From Paraburkholderia kirstenboschensis (lineage in GTDB: Bacteria > Pseudomonadota > Gammaproteobacteria > Burkholderiales > Burkholderiaceae), in NCBI RefSeq assembly GCF_904848585.1, contig NZ_CAJHCR010000002.1:558001-622000 (forward strand): a stretch of DNA of 64,000 nt. Reading direction: 5' to 3'. Shown here in pieces: positions 8,482 to 17,647 of the stretch. Below the pieces are notes generated by a model. That model was not told where the DNA came from, did not search any database, and was given only the letters and a program-made list of their open reading frames with translations. How positions within the stretch are numbered: position 1 is the first letter of the stretch; every line of letters starts with the position of its first letter. The position numbers and the translations under genes were made by a program.

Positions 8482-9914
8482 GCGCCTCCGAACACGTCGA
8501 CATTGCTGAACACGCAAGCGGGCGACGCGTGGCCCACGCGAATGATCTGCGCCGGCTCGCCCTTCCCGCACATCGACGTGCCATACACTTCGCGCGTCGC
8601 CGCGTTGCCGACCGCGCTCAAGCTGCGCCAGAAATTCGCGGAAATGCCGCGATAGTTCGGCTGCTTGACGATCTGGGTGAGCTTGCCGTTTTCGATCAGT
8701 TGCCCGAATTCGCAGCCGAACTGGAATTTGTTGCGATGATCGTCAATCGACCAGGACGTGTTCGTGCGCATCAGAATGCCGTGTTCGATGTTGCCGATCA
8801 TCTCGTCGAGCGAACTGTCGCCCGGCTCGATATTCAGATTCGCCATGCGGTCGATCGGCGGCCGGTTCCAGTTCGACGCACGCGAATTCGCCACGCCCGG
8901 CATGCCCGCGCGTTGCTGCGAAAGCGCGCCGCCAAGCGGTCGCTCCAGCACGCCGTTGCGAATCAGATATTCCTTGTGCGCTTCGGTGCCGTCGTCGTCG
9001 AATGCGTAGGCCGCGGCTTCTTCGCGCAACTCCGGGTCGAAAGTCACGTTCAGCAGTTCGGAGCCGTAGCGGTAAGAGCCGAACATGTCCGGCTTCACGA
9101 AACTCCAGCCCGCGAAATTGCGCTCGTCGCCGAGGATCCGATCGAGTTCCAGCGGATGGCCGATCGACTCGTGAATCTGCAGCATCATCTGATCGGGCAT
9201 CAGCAGAAGGTCGCGCTTGCCCGACGGGCAGTTCGGCGCGGCCAGCAATTGCAGCGCCTCGGCGGCCACGCGCGGGCCGCAGCCGTCGAAACCGAAGCGC
9301 GCCAGCACGTCCATGCCGCCCTGACCGAGCGTGCCGTAGTTGCCGCCGAGTGTGCGCTCCTGCGTGTCGCCGTTCGCATGCGCGGCCACGCTCAACTGCG
9401 GCATCACGAAGCGGAACCGTTGATCGATACGTATGCCGTCGCCCGTCATGTAAAGCTGATCGGTGTGAATGATCTGCACCGCGGCCACGCGCTCGACGAT
9501 GCGCGAATCCAGCTTCGCCGCCGCGCATTCAGCGCCGAGCCGGTCGATCCATTCGGCTCGGCCCGGCAGCGTGTGCTGCGCATTCGGCGACACATACTCG
9601 CCGCTAGCCGACGGACGCGCCACTTCGCGATGATCGATCAACGACAATGCCGCGCTCGCCTCGGCGCGTGCCGTGGCGAGATCGAGCGCCTGCTGCAACC
9701 CCGCCGCCGACAGATTCGCCGTCGCCGCATAGCCGGCTCCCGCGCCGACCCACGCGATGAGCATCGCGCCACGATCGCGCACCGTGCGCAGCGGTTGCGC
9801 GATGTCGTTGCGAACCTCGTGATCGTCGATCCGTTCGTCGACTATGCGCAGCGACCAGAAGTCCGCGCGGCTCGCAAGGGACCGGGCGGCCTGCGCCCAG
9901 CGTTCGTCAATCAT
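8478..9914 (-). CDS. tldD: TldD-like zinc metallopeptidase
   Basis: 478 residues, the usual TldD length. The catalytic motif HESIGHPLELDR (HExxxH, ~residue 248) is intact and the C-terminal tail carries the conserved Cys (GHASPACVFSNVDVFGG). TldD with TldE forms a cytoplasmic barrel-shaped protease that threads small or unfolded peptides. The ATG at 9914 has GGAG at good spacing and overlaps the yejF stop by 8 bp, so it is translationally coupled to the transporter. That physical linkage suggests the peptide brought in by the Yej-type importer is the substrate. This step is inference. Confidence 0.92.
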   Translation of the reverse strand: MIDERWAQAARSLASRADFWSLRIVDERIDDHEVRNDIAQPLRTVRDRGAMLIAWVGAGAGYAATANLSAAGLQQALDLATARAEASAALSLIDHREVARPSASGEYVSPNAQHTLPGRAEWIDRLGAECAAAKLDSRIVERVAAVQIIHTDQLYMTGDGIRIDQRFRFVMPQLSVAAHANGDTQERTLGGNYGTLGQGGMDVLARFGFDGCGPRVAAEALQLLAAPNCPSGKRDLLLMPDQMMLQIHESIGHPLELDRILGDERNFAGWSFVKPDMFGSYRYGSELLNVTFDPELREEAAAYAFDDDGTEAHKEYLIRNGVLERPLGGALSQQRAGMPGVANSRASNWNRPPIDRMANLNIEPGDSSLDEMIGNIEHGILMRTNTSWSIDDHRNKFQFGCEFGQLIENGKLTQIVKQPNYRGISANFWRSLSAVGNAATREVYGTSMCGKGEPAQIIRVGHASPACVFSNVDVFGGA

Positions 9915-11565
9915 TCACACTCCGTAGGGTTTGCGCGGAATCCGGCCGCGCCATCAGCAGCGACGAAGCCAGAAGCGAGCGCGTATAGGGATGCGACGGC
10001 GCTTGTAAGACTTCGAGCGTGTCACCGGCCTCGACGACCCGCCCCGACTTCATGACGATCACACGGTGCGCCATGGCCCGCATCACCGCGAGATCGTGCG
10101 TGATAAGAAGGTAGCTTAGCTTGCGCGTTATCTGTAAATGTACCAGCAGAGCGAGCACCTGCTGCTGGATCGACACGTCGAGCGCGCTCGTCGGCTCATC
10201 GAGCACCAGCAGTTCCGGTTCCACGGCAAGCGCCCGCGCAATCGCGATCCGTTGACGCTGCCCGCCGGAAAACTCGTGCGGATAACGGGGCATCGCATCG
10301 GCGGGCAGACCCACTTCCTCCAGCAGGCTGGCCACGCGTGCGCGCCTCGCCTTTGCGTCGATCTCGGGCCGATGCACGGCGAGGCCCTCACCGACGATCT
10401 GCTCGACCGTCATGCGCGGCGACAGCGAACCGAACGGGTCCTGGAACACTACCTGCATGCGCGAGTACAACGCCCGCCGTGAAGCGGCCGTCTTCAACAC
10501 CGACAACGGCATGCCGTCGATATGCACATGGCCCGCGGCAGCTCTGTGCAAACCGAGTACGGTTGCGGCGAGCGTCGATTTGCCCGATCCCGATTCGCCC
10601 GCAACGCCGAGCGTTTCGCCGCGCCGCACGCTCAAATCGACGTCATGCACCGCGCGAAACGTGGAGCGCCCGAACAGCGACCGCCAACCCTTGGCGGGCG
10701 TGCTGTAGTCGACGGAAAGCCCTTGCACTTCGAGCAGACGGCGCGCGCCTTTTTCGAGCGGCGCTACCGAGCGGCGCGGTTCGCTGTCGAGCAAACGCTG
10801 CGTGTACGGATGCCGCGGATCGTCGAACAACGCTTGTGTCGTATTCGTTTCGACGAGCACGCCCTTCTCCATTACCGCGACGCGCTGCGCGAAACGCCTG
10901 ACGAGATTCAGGTCGTGCGTGATCAGCAGCACAGCCATGCCGCGCTCGGCGGCTTCCTGTTCCTGGAGTTCGATCAACAGGTCGACGATCTGCTGGCGCA
11001 CCGTCACGTCGAGCGCGGTAGTGGGCTCGTCGGCGAGCAGCAGGCGCGGCCGGCACGCGAGCGCCATCGCGATCATTGCACGCTGGCGCTGGCCGCCTGA
11101 CAACTGATGCGGAAAACTGTCGATGCGACGCTCCGGCTCCGGAATGCCGGTGCGCCTGAGCAACTCGATGCCCCGCGAGCGTGCCGCGTTGGGCCGCAAG
11201 CCCTCGTGCAAGCGCACGCTTTCCGCAATCTGCTTGCCGATGGTGAAAAGCGGATTGAGTGCGGTCATCGGTTCCTGAAACACCATGGCCACGTCCGCGC
11301 CGCGCAGGCCGCGCATTTGCTGCTCGGTCTTGCGCAACAGGTCTTCACCGTCGAGCAGGATGCGCCCGCTCAATTGCGCGTGATCGACGAGCCGCAGAAT
11401 GGACAACGCGGTGACGCTCTTGCCCGAGCCCGATTCGCCGACGAGCGCAACACGCTCGCCGCGTGCGATGGAAAGGTCAAGCTCGCGCACCGCGAGCTTG
11501 TCGCCGAAACGCGCGGAAAAGCGCTCGATTTCAAGCAGCGGCCGGTCGGTCGACGTGATGCTCAT
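9907..11565 (-). CDS. yejF: YejF-type dual ATPase of peptide ABC importer
   Basis: 552 residues with two complete ABC cassettes: Walker [10 protein letters not shown] at ~43-51 and GESGSGKST at ~325-335, signature [12 protein letters not shown] in the first half and [12 protein letters not shown] in the second, and Walker [13 protein letters not shown] and [12 protein letters not shown]. This fused Dpp/Opp-like ATPase architecture is characteristic of YejF, which powers import through YejB/YejE. The ATG at 11565 overlaps the yejE stop (ATGA). The longer in-frame extension upstream lies within yejE and is not coding in this frame. It acts on the cytoplasmic face of the inner membrane. Confidence 0.94.
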   Translation of the reverse strand: MSITSTDRPLLEIERFSARFGDKLAVRELDLSIARGERVALVGESGSGKSVTALSILRLVDHAQLSGRILLDGEDLLRKTEQQMRGLRGADVAMVFQEPMTALNPLFTIGKQIAESVRLHEGLRPNAARSRGIELLRRTGIPEPERRIDSFPHQLSGGQRQRAMIAMALACRPRLLLADEPTTALDVTVRQQIVDLLIELQEQEAAERGMAVLLITHDLNLVRRFAQRVAVMEKGVLVETNTTQALFDDPRHPYTQRLLDSEPRRSVAPLEKGARRLLEVQGLSVDYSTPAKGWRSLFGRSTFRAVHDVDLSVRRGETLGVAGESGSGKSTLAATVLGLHRAAAGHVHIDGMPLSVLKTAASRRALYSRMQVVFQDPFGSLSPRMTVEQIVGEGLAVHRPEIDAKARRARVASLLEEVGLPADAMPRYPHEFSGGQRQRIAIARALAVEPELLVLDEPTSALDVSIQQQVLALLVHLQITRKLSYLLITHDLAVMRAMAHRVIVMKSGRVVEAGDTLEVLQAPSHPYTRSLLASSLLMARPDSAQTLRSVND

Positions 11566-12677
11566 CGCGGTGCCCCCCCGAATGCGGAACCGCGCGAACG
11601 GGTGTCGAGCGCATTGCGCAGCGCGTCGCCGATAAAGGTCAGCAGCAGCAACGTAACGACGAGCGCGGCGAAAGCCGACACCGAAATCCACCATGCGTCG
11701 AGATTGTTCTTACCCTCCTGCAATAACTCGCCGAGGCTCGGCGTCGGCGGCGGCACACCGAGCCCGAGAAAATCGAGGCTGGTGAGCGAGAGGATCGCCG
11801 CGCTCATCCGGAAAGGCAGGAACGTGATAACCGGCGTGAGACTATTCGGCAACACATGACGCCAGATGATCTGCCCGTTCGACAGCCCCATCGTGCGCGC
11901 GGCTTTTACGTAGTCGAGCGAACGGTTGCGCAGGAACTCCGCGCGAACGTAGTCGGACAGCACGAGCCAGCCGAACATCGACAGAAGAATGAACAGGAGC
12001 CACAGGGTCGGCTCGAAGATCGACGCGAAGATGATGAGCAGATACAGGTCCGGCATCGAACTCCATATTTCGATCAGCCGCTGGCCGATCAGATCGGTGC
12101 GCCCGCCGTAAAAGCCCTGCACCGCGCCCGCCGCCACGCCGATCAGCACGCCCGAGACCGTGAGCGCGAGCGCCATCGACACCGACAACCTGAAGCCGTA
12201 GAGAAGCCGCGCGAGCACGTCGCGTCCGTATTGATCGGTGCCGAGCCAGTTCGACGACGTGGGCGGCGCCGGATACGGATGCGCGGCGAAATAGTCGATC
12301 GTGTCGTAGTGAAAGCGGTTCGGCGGATAGACCGCGAAGTTGCCGTTCGCCTCCAGCCGCGAGCGAATATACGGATCGAGGTAATTCGCGCGCGCCGGAA
12401 AATCGCCGCCGAAAAGCGTCTCCGGATAGTCCTTCACGATCGGAAAATAGTAGTGCCCGTCGTAGCGGACGACGAGCGGCCGGTCATTCGACAGCACTTC
12501 GCCCAGCAGGCTGAGAACGAACAGCGACGCGAGGATCATGAGGCTCCAGTAGCCCAGACGCTGCCGCCGGAAGCGCAGCCACGTGCGCCGCCACGGAGAC
12601 GGGACTGTCCGGCGCGGCGCGCCGGACGCGTCATCGGTCAAGCCGGTTGAACTGGATACGCGGGTCGACGAGGACAT
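11562..12677 (-). CDS. yejE: YejE-type peptide ABC permease
   Basis: About 371 residues. After a polar N-terminus there is a first membrane helix (LGYWSLMILASLFVLSLLG). Next comes a long periplasmic loop of ~100 residues with LGTDQYGRDVLARLLYG, then a five-helix BPD_transp_1 core with the EAA-like loop YVKAARTMGLSNGQIIWRHVLPN. The large loop and GTDQYGRDV are typical of YejE and related Opp/Dpp C-type permeases. The start is taken at the ATG at 12677 (MSSSTRV); a TTG five codons earlier is possible. It overlaps the end of yejB by 47 bp. Confidence 0.92.
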   Translation of the reverse strand: MSSSTRVSSSTGLTDDASGAPRRTVPSPWRRTWLRFRRQRLGYWSLMILASLFVLSLLGEVLSNDRPLVVRYDGHYYFPIVKDYPETLFGGDFPARANYLDPYIRSRLEANGNFAVYPPNRFHYDTIDYFAAHPYPAPPTSSNWLGTDQYGRDVLARLLYGFRLSVSMALALTVSGVLIGVAAGAVQGFYGGRTDLIGQRLIEIWSSMPDLYLLIIFASIFEPTLWLLFILLSMFGWLVLSDYVRAEFLRNRSLDYVKAARTMGLSNGQIIWRHVLPNSLTPVITFLPFRMSAAILSLTSLDFLGLGVPPPTPSLGELLQEGKNNLDAWWISVSAFAALVVTLLLLTFIGDALRNALDTRSRGSAFGGAPR

Positions 12678-13683
12678 AGCAGACGTCAGCAATGAGTTTG
12701 GTTATGAGGGCGATCAACGTGAAGAGAAAGAGCGAGCCCAGCACGACCGGGTAATCGCGGCGAATCACGGAGTCGTATGAGAGCTGGCCCATGCCGTCGA
12801 GTGAGAACAACGTTTCGATCAGCAGATTGCCGTTCAGGAACGCCCCGACGAAGGCCGCCGGCAAACCGGTCAGCAGCGGAATTGCCGCGTTGCGCAGCAC
12901 GTGTTTCCACAACACGTCGCGCTCGGTCGCGCCCTTCGCGCGCGCGGTCAGCACATACTGACGGCCGATCTCTTCGAGAAACGTGTTCTTGGTGAGAATC
13001 GTGACGATCGCAAAATTGCCGACCACCGAGGCCGTGACCGGCAGCACGATGTGCCATAGATAATCGAGCAGCTTGCCGAATGTGCTCAGTTCCCCGAAGT
13101 TATCCGACGTGAGACCGCGCATGGGGAACACTTGCCAGAAGGTGCCGCCGCCGAACAGCATCAGCAGCAGAACCCCCAGCACGAAGCCGGGAATCGCATA
13201 GCCCGCGAGCACGAGCACGCTCGTCACGGTGTCGAAGCGCGAGCCGTTGCGCACCGCCTTGGCGATGCCGAGCGGCACCGAAACCAGATACGTCAGCAGC
13301 ACCGTCCAGAGCCCGAGCGTGATCGACACCGGAAGCTTCGAGCGGATCACGTCCCATACTCTTGCGTGCTGATAGTAGGACTGTCCGAGGTCGAAGCTCG
13401 CGTAGTGTTCGAGCATCAGCACATAGCGCTCGAGCGGCGGCTTGTCGAAGCCGAACTGCTTCTTGATCTGCTCGATCTGCTGCGGATCGACACCCTGGCT
13501 GCCGTGATAACCGCCGCCGCCCGCCCCCGTGTCTCCGCCACGGCCAGCGCCGTGGCGGAGTTGCGTCATCACCTGCTCGACCGGCCCACCCGGCACGAAC
13601 TGCGTGACGATGAAAGTAAGCGTGACGACGCCGAGCAAGGTCGGCACCATCAACAGCAATCGTCTGAGAATGTAGGCAAGCAT
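12631..13683 (-). CDS. yejB: YejB-type peptide ABC permease
   Basis: 350 residues from the ATG at 13683. MLAYILRRLLLMVPTLLGV is the classic first helix of Opp/Dpp B-type permeases. The core carries YVLTARAKGATERDVLWKHV as the EAA loop. A ~45-residue glycine-rich insertion (GRGGDTGAGGGGYHGS, residues ~50-70) precedes DPQQIEQIKKQFGFDKP; YejB proteins carry an insertion here, though this one is unusually Gly-rich. A longer upstream frame exists but lies within yejA and has no start signal. The gap to yejA is 17 bp. Confidence 0.93.
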   Translation of the reverse strand: MLAYILRRLLLMVPTLLGVVTLTFIVTQFVPGGPVEQVMTQLRHGAGRGGDTGAGGGGYHGSQGVDPQQIEQIKKQFGFDKPPLERYVLMLEHYASFDLGQSYYQHARVWDVIRSKLPVSITLGLWTVLLTYLVSVPLGIAKAVRNGSRFDTVTSVLVLAGYAIPGFVLGVLLLMLFGGGTFWQVFPMRGLTSDNFGELSTFGKLLDYLWHIVLPVTASVVGNFAIVTILTKNTFLEEIGRQYVLTARAKGATERDVLWKHVLRNAAIPLLTGLPAAFVGAFLNGNLLIETLFSLDGMGQLSYDSVIRRDYPVVLGSLFLFTLIALITKLIADVCYVLVDPRIQFNRLDR

Positions 13684-13700
13684 GTCGCTTCTCGATGAAC

Positions 13701-15596
13701 TCAGTGGGACGCGCCCGGCCGTTTGGCGAACCAGTAGTCGATGACCCAATCCTCGTACTGGTACGAGGCCGGCACGATCGTCGGAAAACCCAGCGTGGTC
13801 TTGTAGCCAATGCGCGCGCCCGGCGCGTAATACTCGGGCACGAGGTAATAGGAGTTGATCAGCACACGGTCCAGCGCTCGGGTTGCTGCCTGCAAATCTT
13901 CGAGCGTGGTCGCGGCGAGCGCGGCATGTATCAGCGAGTCGACCGCGGGCGAGCGAATCCCCGGGTAGTTCTCGGAGCCCACCTGCGAGGCCGCCGCGCT
14001 GCCGAAGCGGCGTTCGAGTTCCACACCGGGAATGGTGACCGGCGGATAGATGTACGTGGTCATGTCGAACTCGAAGTTGTCGATCCGCTTCTGATACAAC
14101 GCACTGTCTATCTCGCGCAGATGCGCCTCTATCCCGAGGTTCGCAAGCGCCTGCATATACGGAAGAATCAAGCGGTCCATGCCGGGCTGGTCGTCGATGA
14201 TCTCGATCTTCATCGGCGTGCCGCTCGCGTCGCGCAACGCGCCGTCGCGATAGTGCCAGCCGGCTTGCGCGAGCAGGTCGCGCGCCACGCGCAGGTTGCC
14301 GCGCAGCGAATTCGGCGGCAGCGTATCCGGCGGCTTCACCATCGGGCCGAAAACTTCCGGCGGCAAACTCGCACGGTACGGTTCGAGTAGCGCGAGTTCC
14401 TTCGCTCCCGGCATGCCGCTCGCACCGAACGGGCTCGCAGCAAAATAGCTTCCGGTGCGGCGGTACTGGCCATAGAACATCATCCGGTTCATCCAGTCGT
14501 AATCGAACGCCATGGTCAAAGCATGGCGCACCCGCACGTCCTGGAACATCGGCTTGCGCAGATTCATCAGCATGCCTTGCATCTGCGCGGGGCCGTCCGC
14601 GAAATTGCCTTTCTTCAGCACACCATTGTCGAAGTTCTTGCCCACGTACTTGCGCGCCCATTGCGTCGCGCTGTATTCGACGATCGCGCCGGCGTCGCCG
14701 GCCTTGAAGGCTTCGAGCTGCGTGTAGTGGTCGCGATACAGCTTGAACGTGATGTGCGCGAAGCGGTACATGCCGCGCCTCGACGGCAGGTCCGCCGCCC
14801 AATACGCCGGATTGCGCCTGTAGGTGATCTCCTTGTCGTTCTTGCGCGATTCGACGAGATACGGGCCGCTCGAAACCGGCACCTCGTTAGCGATCTGGTC
14901 GAACGGCGCTCGCGTGCCGTCGGCGCGCATCCCCCATTTCGGCGAGAACACCGGCAGGTCGCCCGCAATCAGCGGCGCGTCGCGCTCGGCATGCTTGAAT
15001 TCGAAGCGCACGGTGGCCCGGTCGACCACGACCGCGCGCTTGATCACCGCGAATTGCGCGTTGAACATCGGCGACGCCTGCGGGCTCGTCAGCGTGTCGA
15101 ACGAATATTTGACGTCGGCTGCGGTAATCGGATCACCGTTCGAGAAGCGCGCGGCCCGATTGATGTGAAACGTCGCCGACGACAGATCGGGCGCGACTTC
15201 CACGTCGTCCGCGATCAACGGATACTCCGACGCAAGTTCGTCCCAGCTCCGCTGCATCAGCGTGTCGAACATCAGATGCAGCACGTCAGGTGCGGGTGCG
15301 CCACGCACGAGGAACGGATTCATCGAATCGTAGCTTTGCAATTCGTTGTAGTTCTGAAAACTGAGCGTGCCGTCCGCGGGTGCGGTGGGGTCGGCGTAGT
15401 CGAAGTGCGTGAAGTTCGCCGGATATCTCGGCTCGTCGTATTGCGATATGGACGGCCTCGCGTACGCGCATGTCATGCCGAACGCGAGGCCGATGCCGAC
15501 CGCGCGCGCCCACAACGAGGCCACGCCCGAGCCGGACCGCGGCAGATGTGCGAGCATGCGCAACGCGCGCGGCCAGCGAAACTTCACAGGTCTCAT
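13701..15596 (-). CDS. yejA: YejA-type periplasmic peptide-binding protein
   Basis: 631 residues, matching YejA (about 600). The N-terminus has a basic, unusually long lead and a hydrophobic stretch (AVGIGLAFGMTCAYA) consistent with export. SBP_bac_5 features include VAPDLSSATFHINRAARFSNG, TAADVKYSFDTL and the C-terminal VPEYYAPGARIGYKTTLGFP. In E. coli, YejABEF imports microcin C and in Brucella it affects resistance to antimicrobial peptides; the natural ligands are short peptides. The ATG at 15596 follows GAAGAA. A 115-bp gap separates it from tonB, the largest gap downstream of exbB. Confidence 0.92.
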   Translation of the reverse strand: MRPVKFRWPRALRMLAHLPRSGSGVASLWARAVGIGLAFGMTCAYARPSISQYDEPRYPANFTHFDYADPTAPADGTLSFQNYNELQSYDSMNPFLVRGAPAPDVLHLMFDTLMQRSWDELASEYPLIADDVEVAPDLSSATFHINRAARFSNGDPITAADVKYSFDTLTSPQASPMFNAQFAVIKRAVVVDRATVRFEFKHAERDAPLIAGDLPVFSPKWGMRADGTRAPFDQIANEVPVSSGPYLVESRKNDKEITYRRNPAYWAADLPSRRGMYRFAHITFKLYRDHYTQLEAFKAGDAGAIVEYSATQWARKYVGKNFDNGVLKKGNFADGPAQMQGMLMNLRKPMFQDVRVRHALTMAFDYDWMNRMMFYGQYRRTGSYFAASPFGASGMPGAKELALLEPYRASLPPEVFGPMVKPPDTLPPNSLRGNLRVARDLLAQAGWHYRDGALRDASGTPMKIEIIDDQPGMDRLILPYMQALANLGIEAHLREIDSALYQKRIDNFEFDMTTYIYPPVTIPGVELERRFGSAAASQVGSENYPGIRSPAVDSLIHAALAATTLEDLQAATRALDRVLINSYYLVPEYYAPGARIGYKTTLGFPTIVPASYQYEDWVIDYWFAKRPGASH

Positions 15597-15711
15597 TTCT
15601 TCGAAACGCTAAAGGTCGCGCGCCGGTTGCGAGCCGGCGCGCGGTACGTCGAATCGCGCGAGGATGGTTCTGGCCATCGCCCGCGCTCCCTTCTCCACTG
15701 CGGCTGCCGCC

Positions 15712-16482
15712 TTACTGGTCGTCGTCGCTCGGTGCGGTCTTGAACGAGAACGCAACTTCGCCGACGTACGGCTCAGCATTCTTCTCGCAACGGTACGACC
15801 TGGCAGCGGTGATGACCGCGTCGTTGAAGACCGAGGTCGGCGGTGTCACGCGCACGATCTTTACGTCGCTTACGCTGCCGTCCGGACTGATCGACAGATG
15901 CGCGATCACCGTCGCCGAAAGTCCTTCTTGCAACGCCCGGCGCGGAATTTGCGGCTGCACGGCCTGGCAGTGGCCGCGTCCGTCGACCACGCCGTGCAAC
16001 GCCGGTGGCGCCGCCGGCGCGGGCGGAGCGGCAGGCGCCGTGGCTGGACCCGGCGTCGCATTCGCCGTGGCGAGCGCGGGCGCGTTCGCGCTCGGATTGG
16101 CGGCGGGTGCGATGTTCGCGGGTTTGGGCGTCGCCGACGGCATTGCCGGCGGGGGCTTCGGCGCCGGCTGCGGCTTGGGCTGCTGCGGTTTGGGCGGCGG
16201 CTTCACCGGCGTCGGCGCGGGCGGCGGCTCGAGTTTTTTCACTTCGGGCGGCGGCGGTGGCGGCGGCGCCATCGTCACTTCCATGATCTTGCGCGGGGCC
16301 GGCGGCTCCTGCTTGAAGCTCACCTGCGAGAGCCCCGCGACGATCAGCAGTTCGACGACGAGCGCGGCAGCCAGCGCTGTCTTCATGGACATGCGGCCAT
16401 GATGCGCCGGATTGGACGACGCCCAGAGCGCGCCGCTCAGGCGGCTTTGCGGGTCTTTCATGTCGATTACCGGAGAGCTCAT
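15712..16482 (-). CDS. tonB: TonB energy transducer
   Basis: 256 residues. Residues ~32-52 form a single inner-membrane helix (MKTALAAALVVELLIVAGLS). A long Pro/Lys/Ala-rich periplasmic spacer follows (~65-165, with PPPPPPP, PPPKPQQPKPQP), then a TonB C-terminal domain of ~85 residues (CQAVQPQIPRRALQEGLSATV... DVKIVRVTPPTSVFNDAVI). The cytoplasmic N-terminus is ~30 residues, longer than in E. coli TonB. Its ATG overlaps the exbD stop (ATGA). A dedicated TonB beside its own receptor implies the receptor is not left to the housekeeping TonB. Confidence 0.93.
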   Translation of the reverse strand: MSSPVIDMKDPQSRLSGALWASSNPAHHGRMSMKTALAAALVVELLIVAGLSQVSFKQEPPAPRKIMEVTMAPPPPPPPEVKKLEPPPAPTPVKPPPKPQQPKPQPAPKPPPAMPSATPKPANIAPAANPSANAPALATANATPGPATAPAAPPAPAAPPALHGVVDGRGHCQAVQPQIPRRALQEGLSATVIAHLSISPDGSVSDVKIVRVTPPTSVFNDAVITAARSYRCEKNAEPYVGEVAFSFKTAPSDDDQ

Positions 16483-16898
16483 GTCGTCGGATTGGTGGCG
16501 AGTGCAACCGAGCTGATGCCCGCTGCGCGCACGAGATCCATCACCTTGACGATGTTCTTGTAGCTCGTGCCTTCGTCGCCCGCGATCGCCACGTCGACCT
16601 TCTTCGAATCATGCACGAGCCCTTGCAGATGCGCGGTCAACTCCGTGGGCGTGACGGGCTTCGCGTCGAGATAGATCTCGTCGGTCTTCGTGACGCCGAT
16701 CGACACCTTGACTGTCTGCTGCAGCTGCTCCGCCGTGCTCGATTGCGGCAGATCGAGTTTGATGCCCGCGCCCTGAATCATCTTCAGCGTGGCAAGCATG
16801 AAGAACACGAGCAGGAACATCATGATGTCGATCATCGGAATGATCTCGATGCGCGCCTTCTCTTCCGCGCCCAGGTAATGGCTGCGATGGTTACGCAT
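16479..16898 (-). CDS. exbD: ExbD proton-channel subunit
   Basis: 139 residues: a short cytoplasmic tail, one membrane helix with the essential protonatable aspartate (IPMIDIMMFLLVFFM, Asp24) and a periplasmic domain. With ExbB it couples proton flow to TonB. Strong ribosome site (AAGGAGAAGGA) before the ATG. The 25-bp gap from exbB and overlap with tonB place it in a single transcription unit. Confidence 0.95.
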   Translation of the reverse strand: MRNHRSHYLGAEEKARIEIIPMIDIMMFLLVFFMLATLKMIQGAGIKLDLPQSSTAEQLQQTVKVSIGVTKTDEIYLDAKPVTPTELTAHLQGLVHDSKKVDVAIAGDEGTSYKNIVKVMDLVRAAGISSVALATNPTT

Positions 16899-16923
16899 GA
16901 TCCTTCTCCTTGGAAGCGGATGG

Positions 16924-17535
16924 TCAGGCGGCGAACCGCGACACGAGCAGCGACTTGATCAGATCGAACTGATTGACCGTCATCCGGATACGCTTGTTGA
17001 AGTAGTTCAGGAAGATCACGCAGATAATGGCGATCGTCAGGCCGCAGGCGGTAGCCGTCAGCGCGTGGCCGATGCCGCCCGTCACGCCGTTCGGATTCGC
17101 GGTGCCGCTCGTGCCGAGCACGTTGAACGACTCGACCATGCCGATGATCGTGCCGAGCAGGCCGAGCAGCGGCCCGAGCGTCACTGCCGTGTCGAGAATC
17201 CACAGATTGCGGTCGAGGCGCGGCATCTGGAACATGATAGTCTCCTCCAGTTCGCGTTCCACCACCGCTTCCGGTTTGCCTTGCACCTTCAGCGCACTTT
17301 TGACCAGCTCGCCCTGCACGGTTGCTTTGTAGTGCTCGGCGACTTTCTGTGCGTCGGACAGATTGGCCGGCTCCACCATCTTCAGATCATGTTCGAGCGT
17401 CTTGCCCGCCTTGACCGCTCGCGAGAAGAACATGAAGCGCTCGACGATGATCGAGATGCCCAGCAGGAAGATGAAGGCCAGAACGGGAATCAGGCCCATC
17501 GATTGAACTGAATAGTTGATAAGGGTATTGAGCAC
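16924..17535 (-). CDS. exbB: ExbB/TolQ/MotA-family proton-channel subunit
   Basis: 203 residues with three membrane helices (GLIPVLAFIFLLGISIIV; TLGPLLGLLGTIIGMVESF; ALTATACGLTIAIICVIFLNYF). The conserved LGLLGTIIGMVESF and HALTATACGLTIAI stretches identify ExbB rather than MotA. The start is GTG at 17535, with GGAG eight bases upstream; no ATG alternative lies before the first helix. It lies 112 bp downstream of the receptor gene, and that gap contains a strong hairpin. Confidence 0.94.
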   Translation of the reverse strand: MLNTLINYSVQSMGLIPVLAFIFLLGISIIVERFMFFSRAVKAGKTLEHDLKMVEPANLSDAQKVAEHYKATVQGELVKSALKVQGKPEAVVERELEETIMFQMPRLDRNLWILDTAVTLGPLLGLLGTIIGMVESFNVLGTSGTANPNGVTGGIGHALTATACGLTIAIICVIFLNYFNKRIRMTVNQFDLIKSLLVSRFAA

Positions 17536-17567
17536 GGGGAACTCCAGTTACGTCTCTAACAAAGTTG

Positions 17568-17604
17568 GGCCGCTTCGGTCCCGAAGACCGGAGCCGAAGC
17601 GGCC
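17568..17604 (-). terminator. Hairpin between receptor and exbB genes
   Basis: GGCCGCTTCGG (17568-17578) pairs perfectly with CCGAAGCGGCC (17594-17604). An inner TCC/GGA extends the stem. On the minus strand it is followed by CAACTTTGTT. It could be a leaky terminator or a 3'-end stabiliser that keeps receptor mRNA more abundant than exbBD-tonB-yej-tld mRNA. Confidence 0.7.
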
Positions 17605-17647
17605 GACCGACTAAACAGACTGCTCTTCAAAGACAGACATCGAGAAC

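Noticed and set aside
12631..14802. 723-residue version of YejB
   Set aside because: The extra N-terminus overlaps yejA in another frame and is an antisense-like Arg/Ala-rich translation. The ATG at 13683 begins the standard YejB N-terminus.
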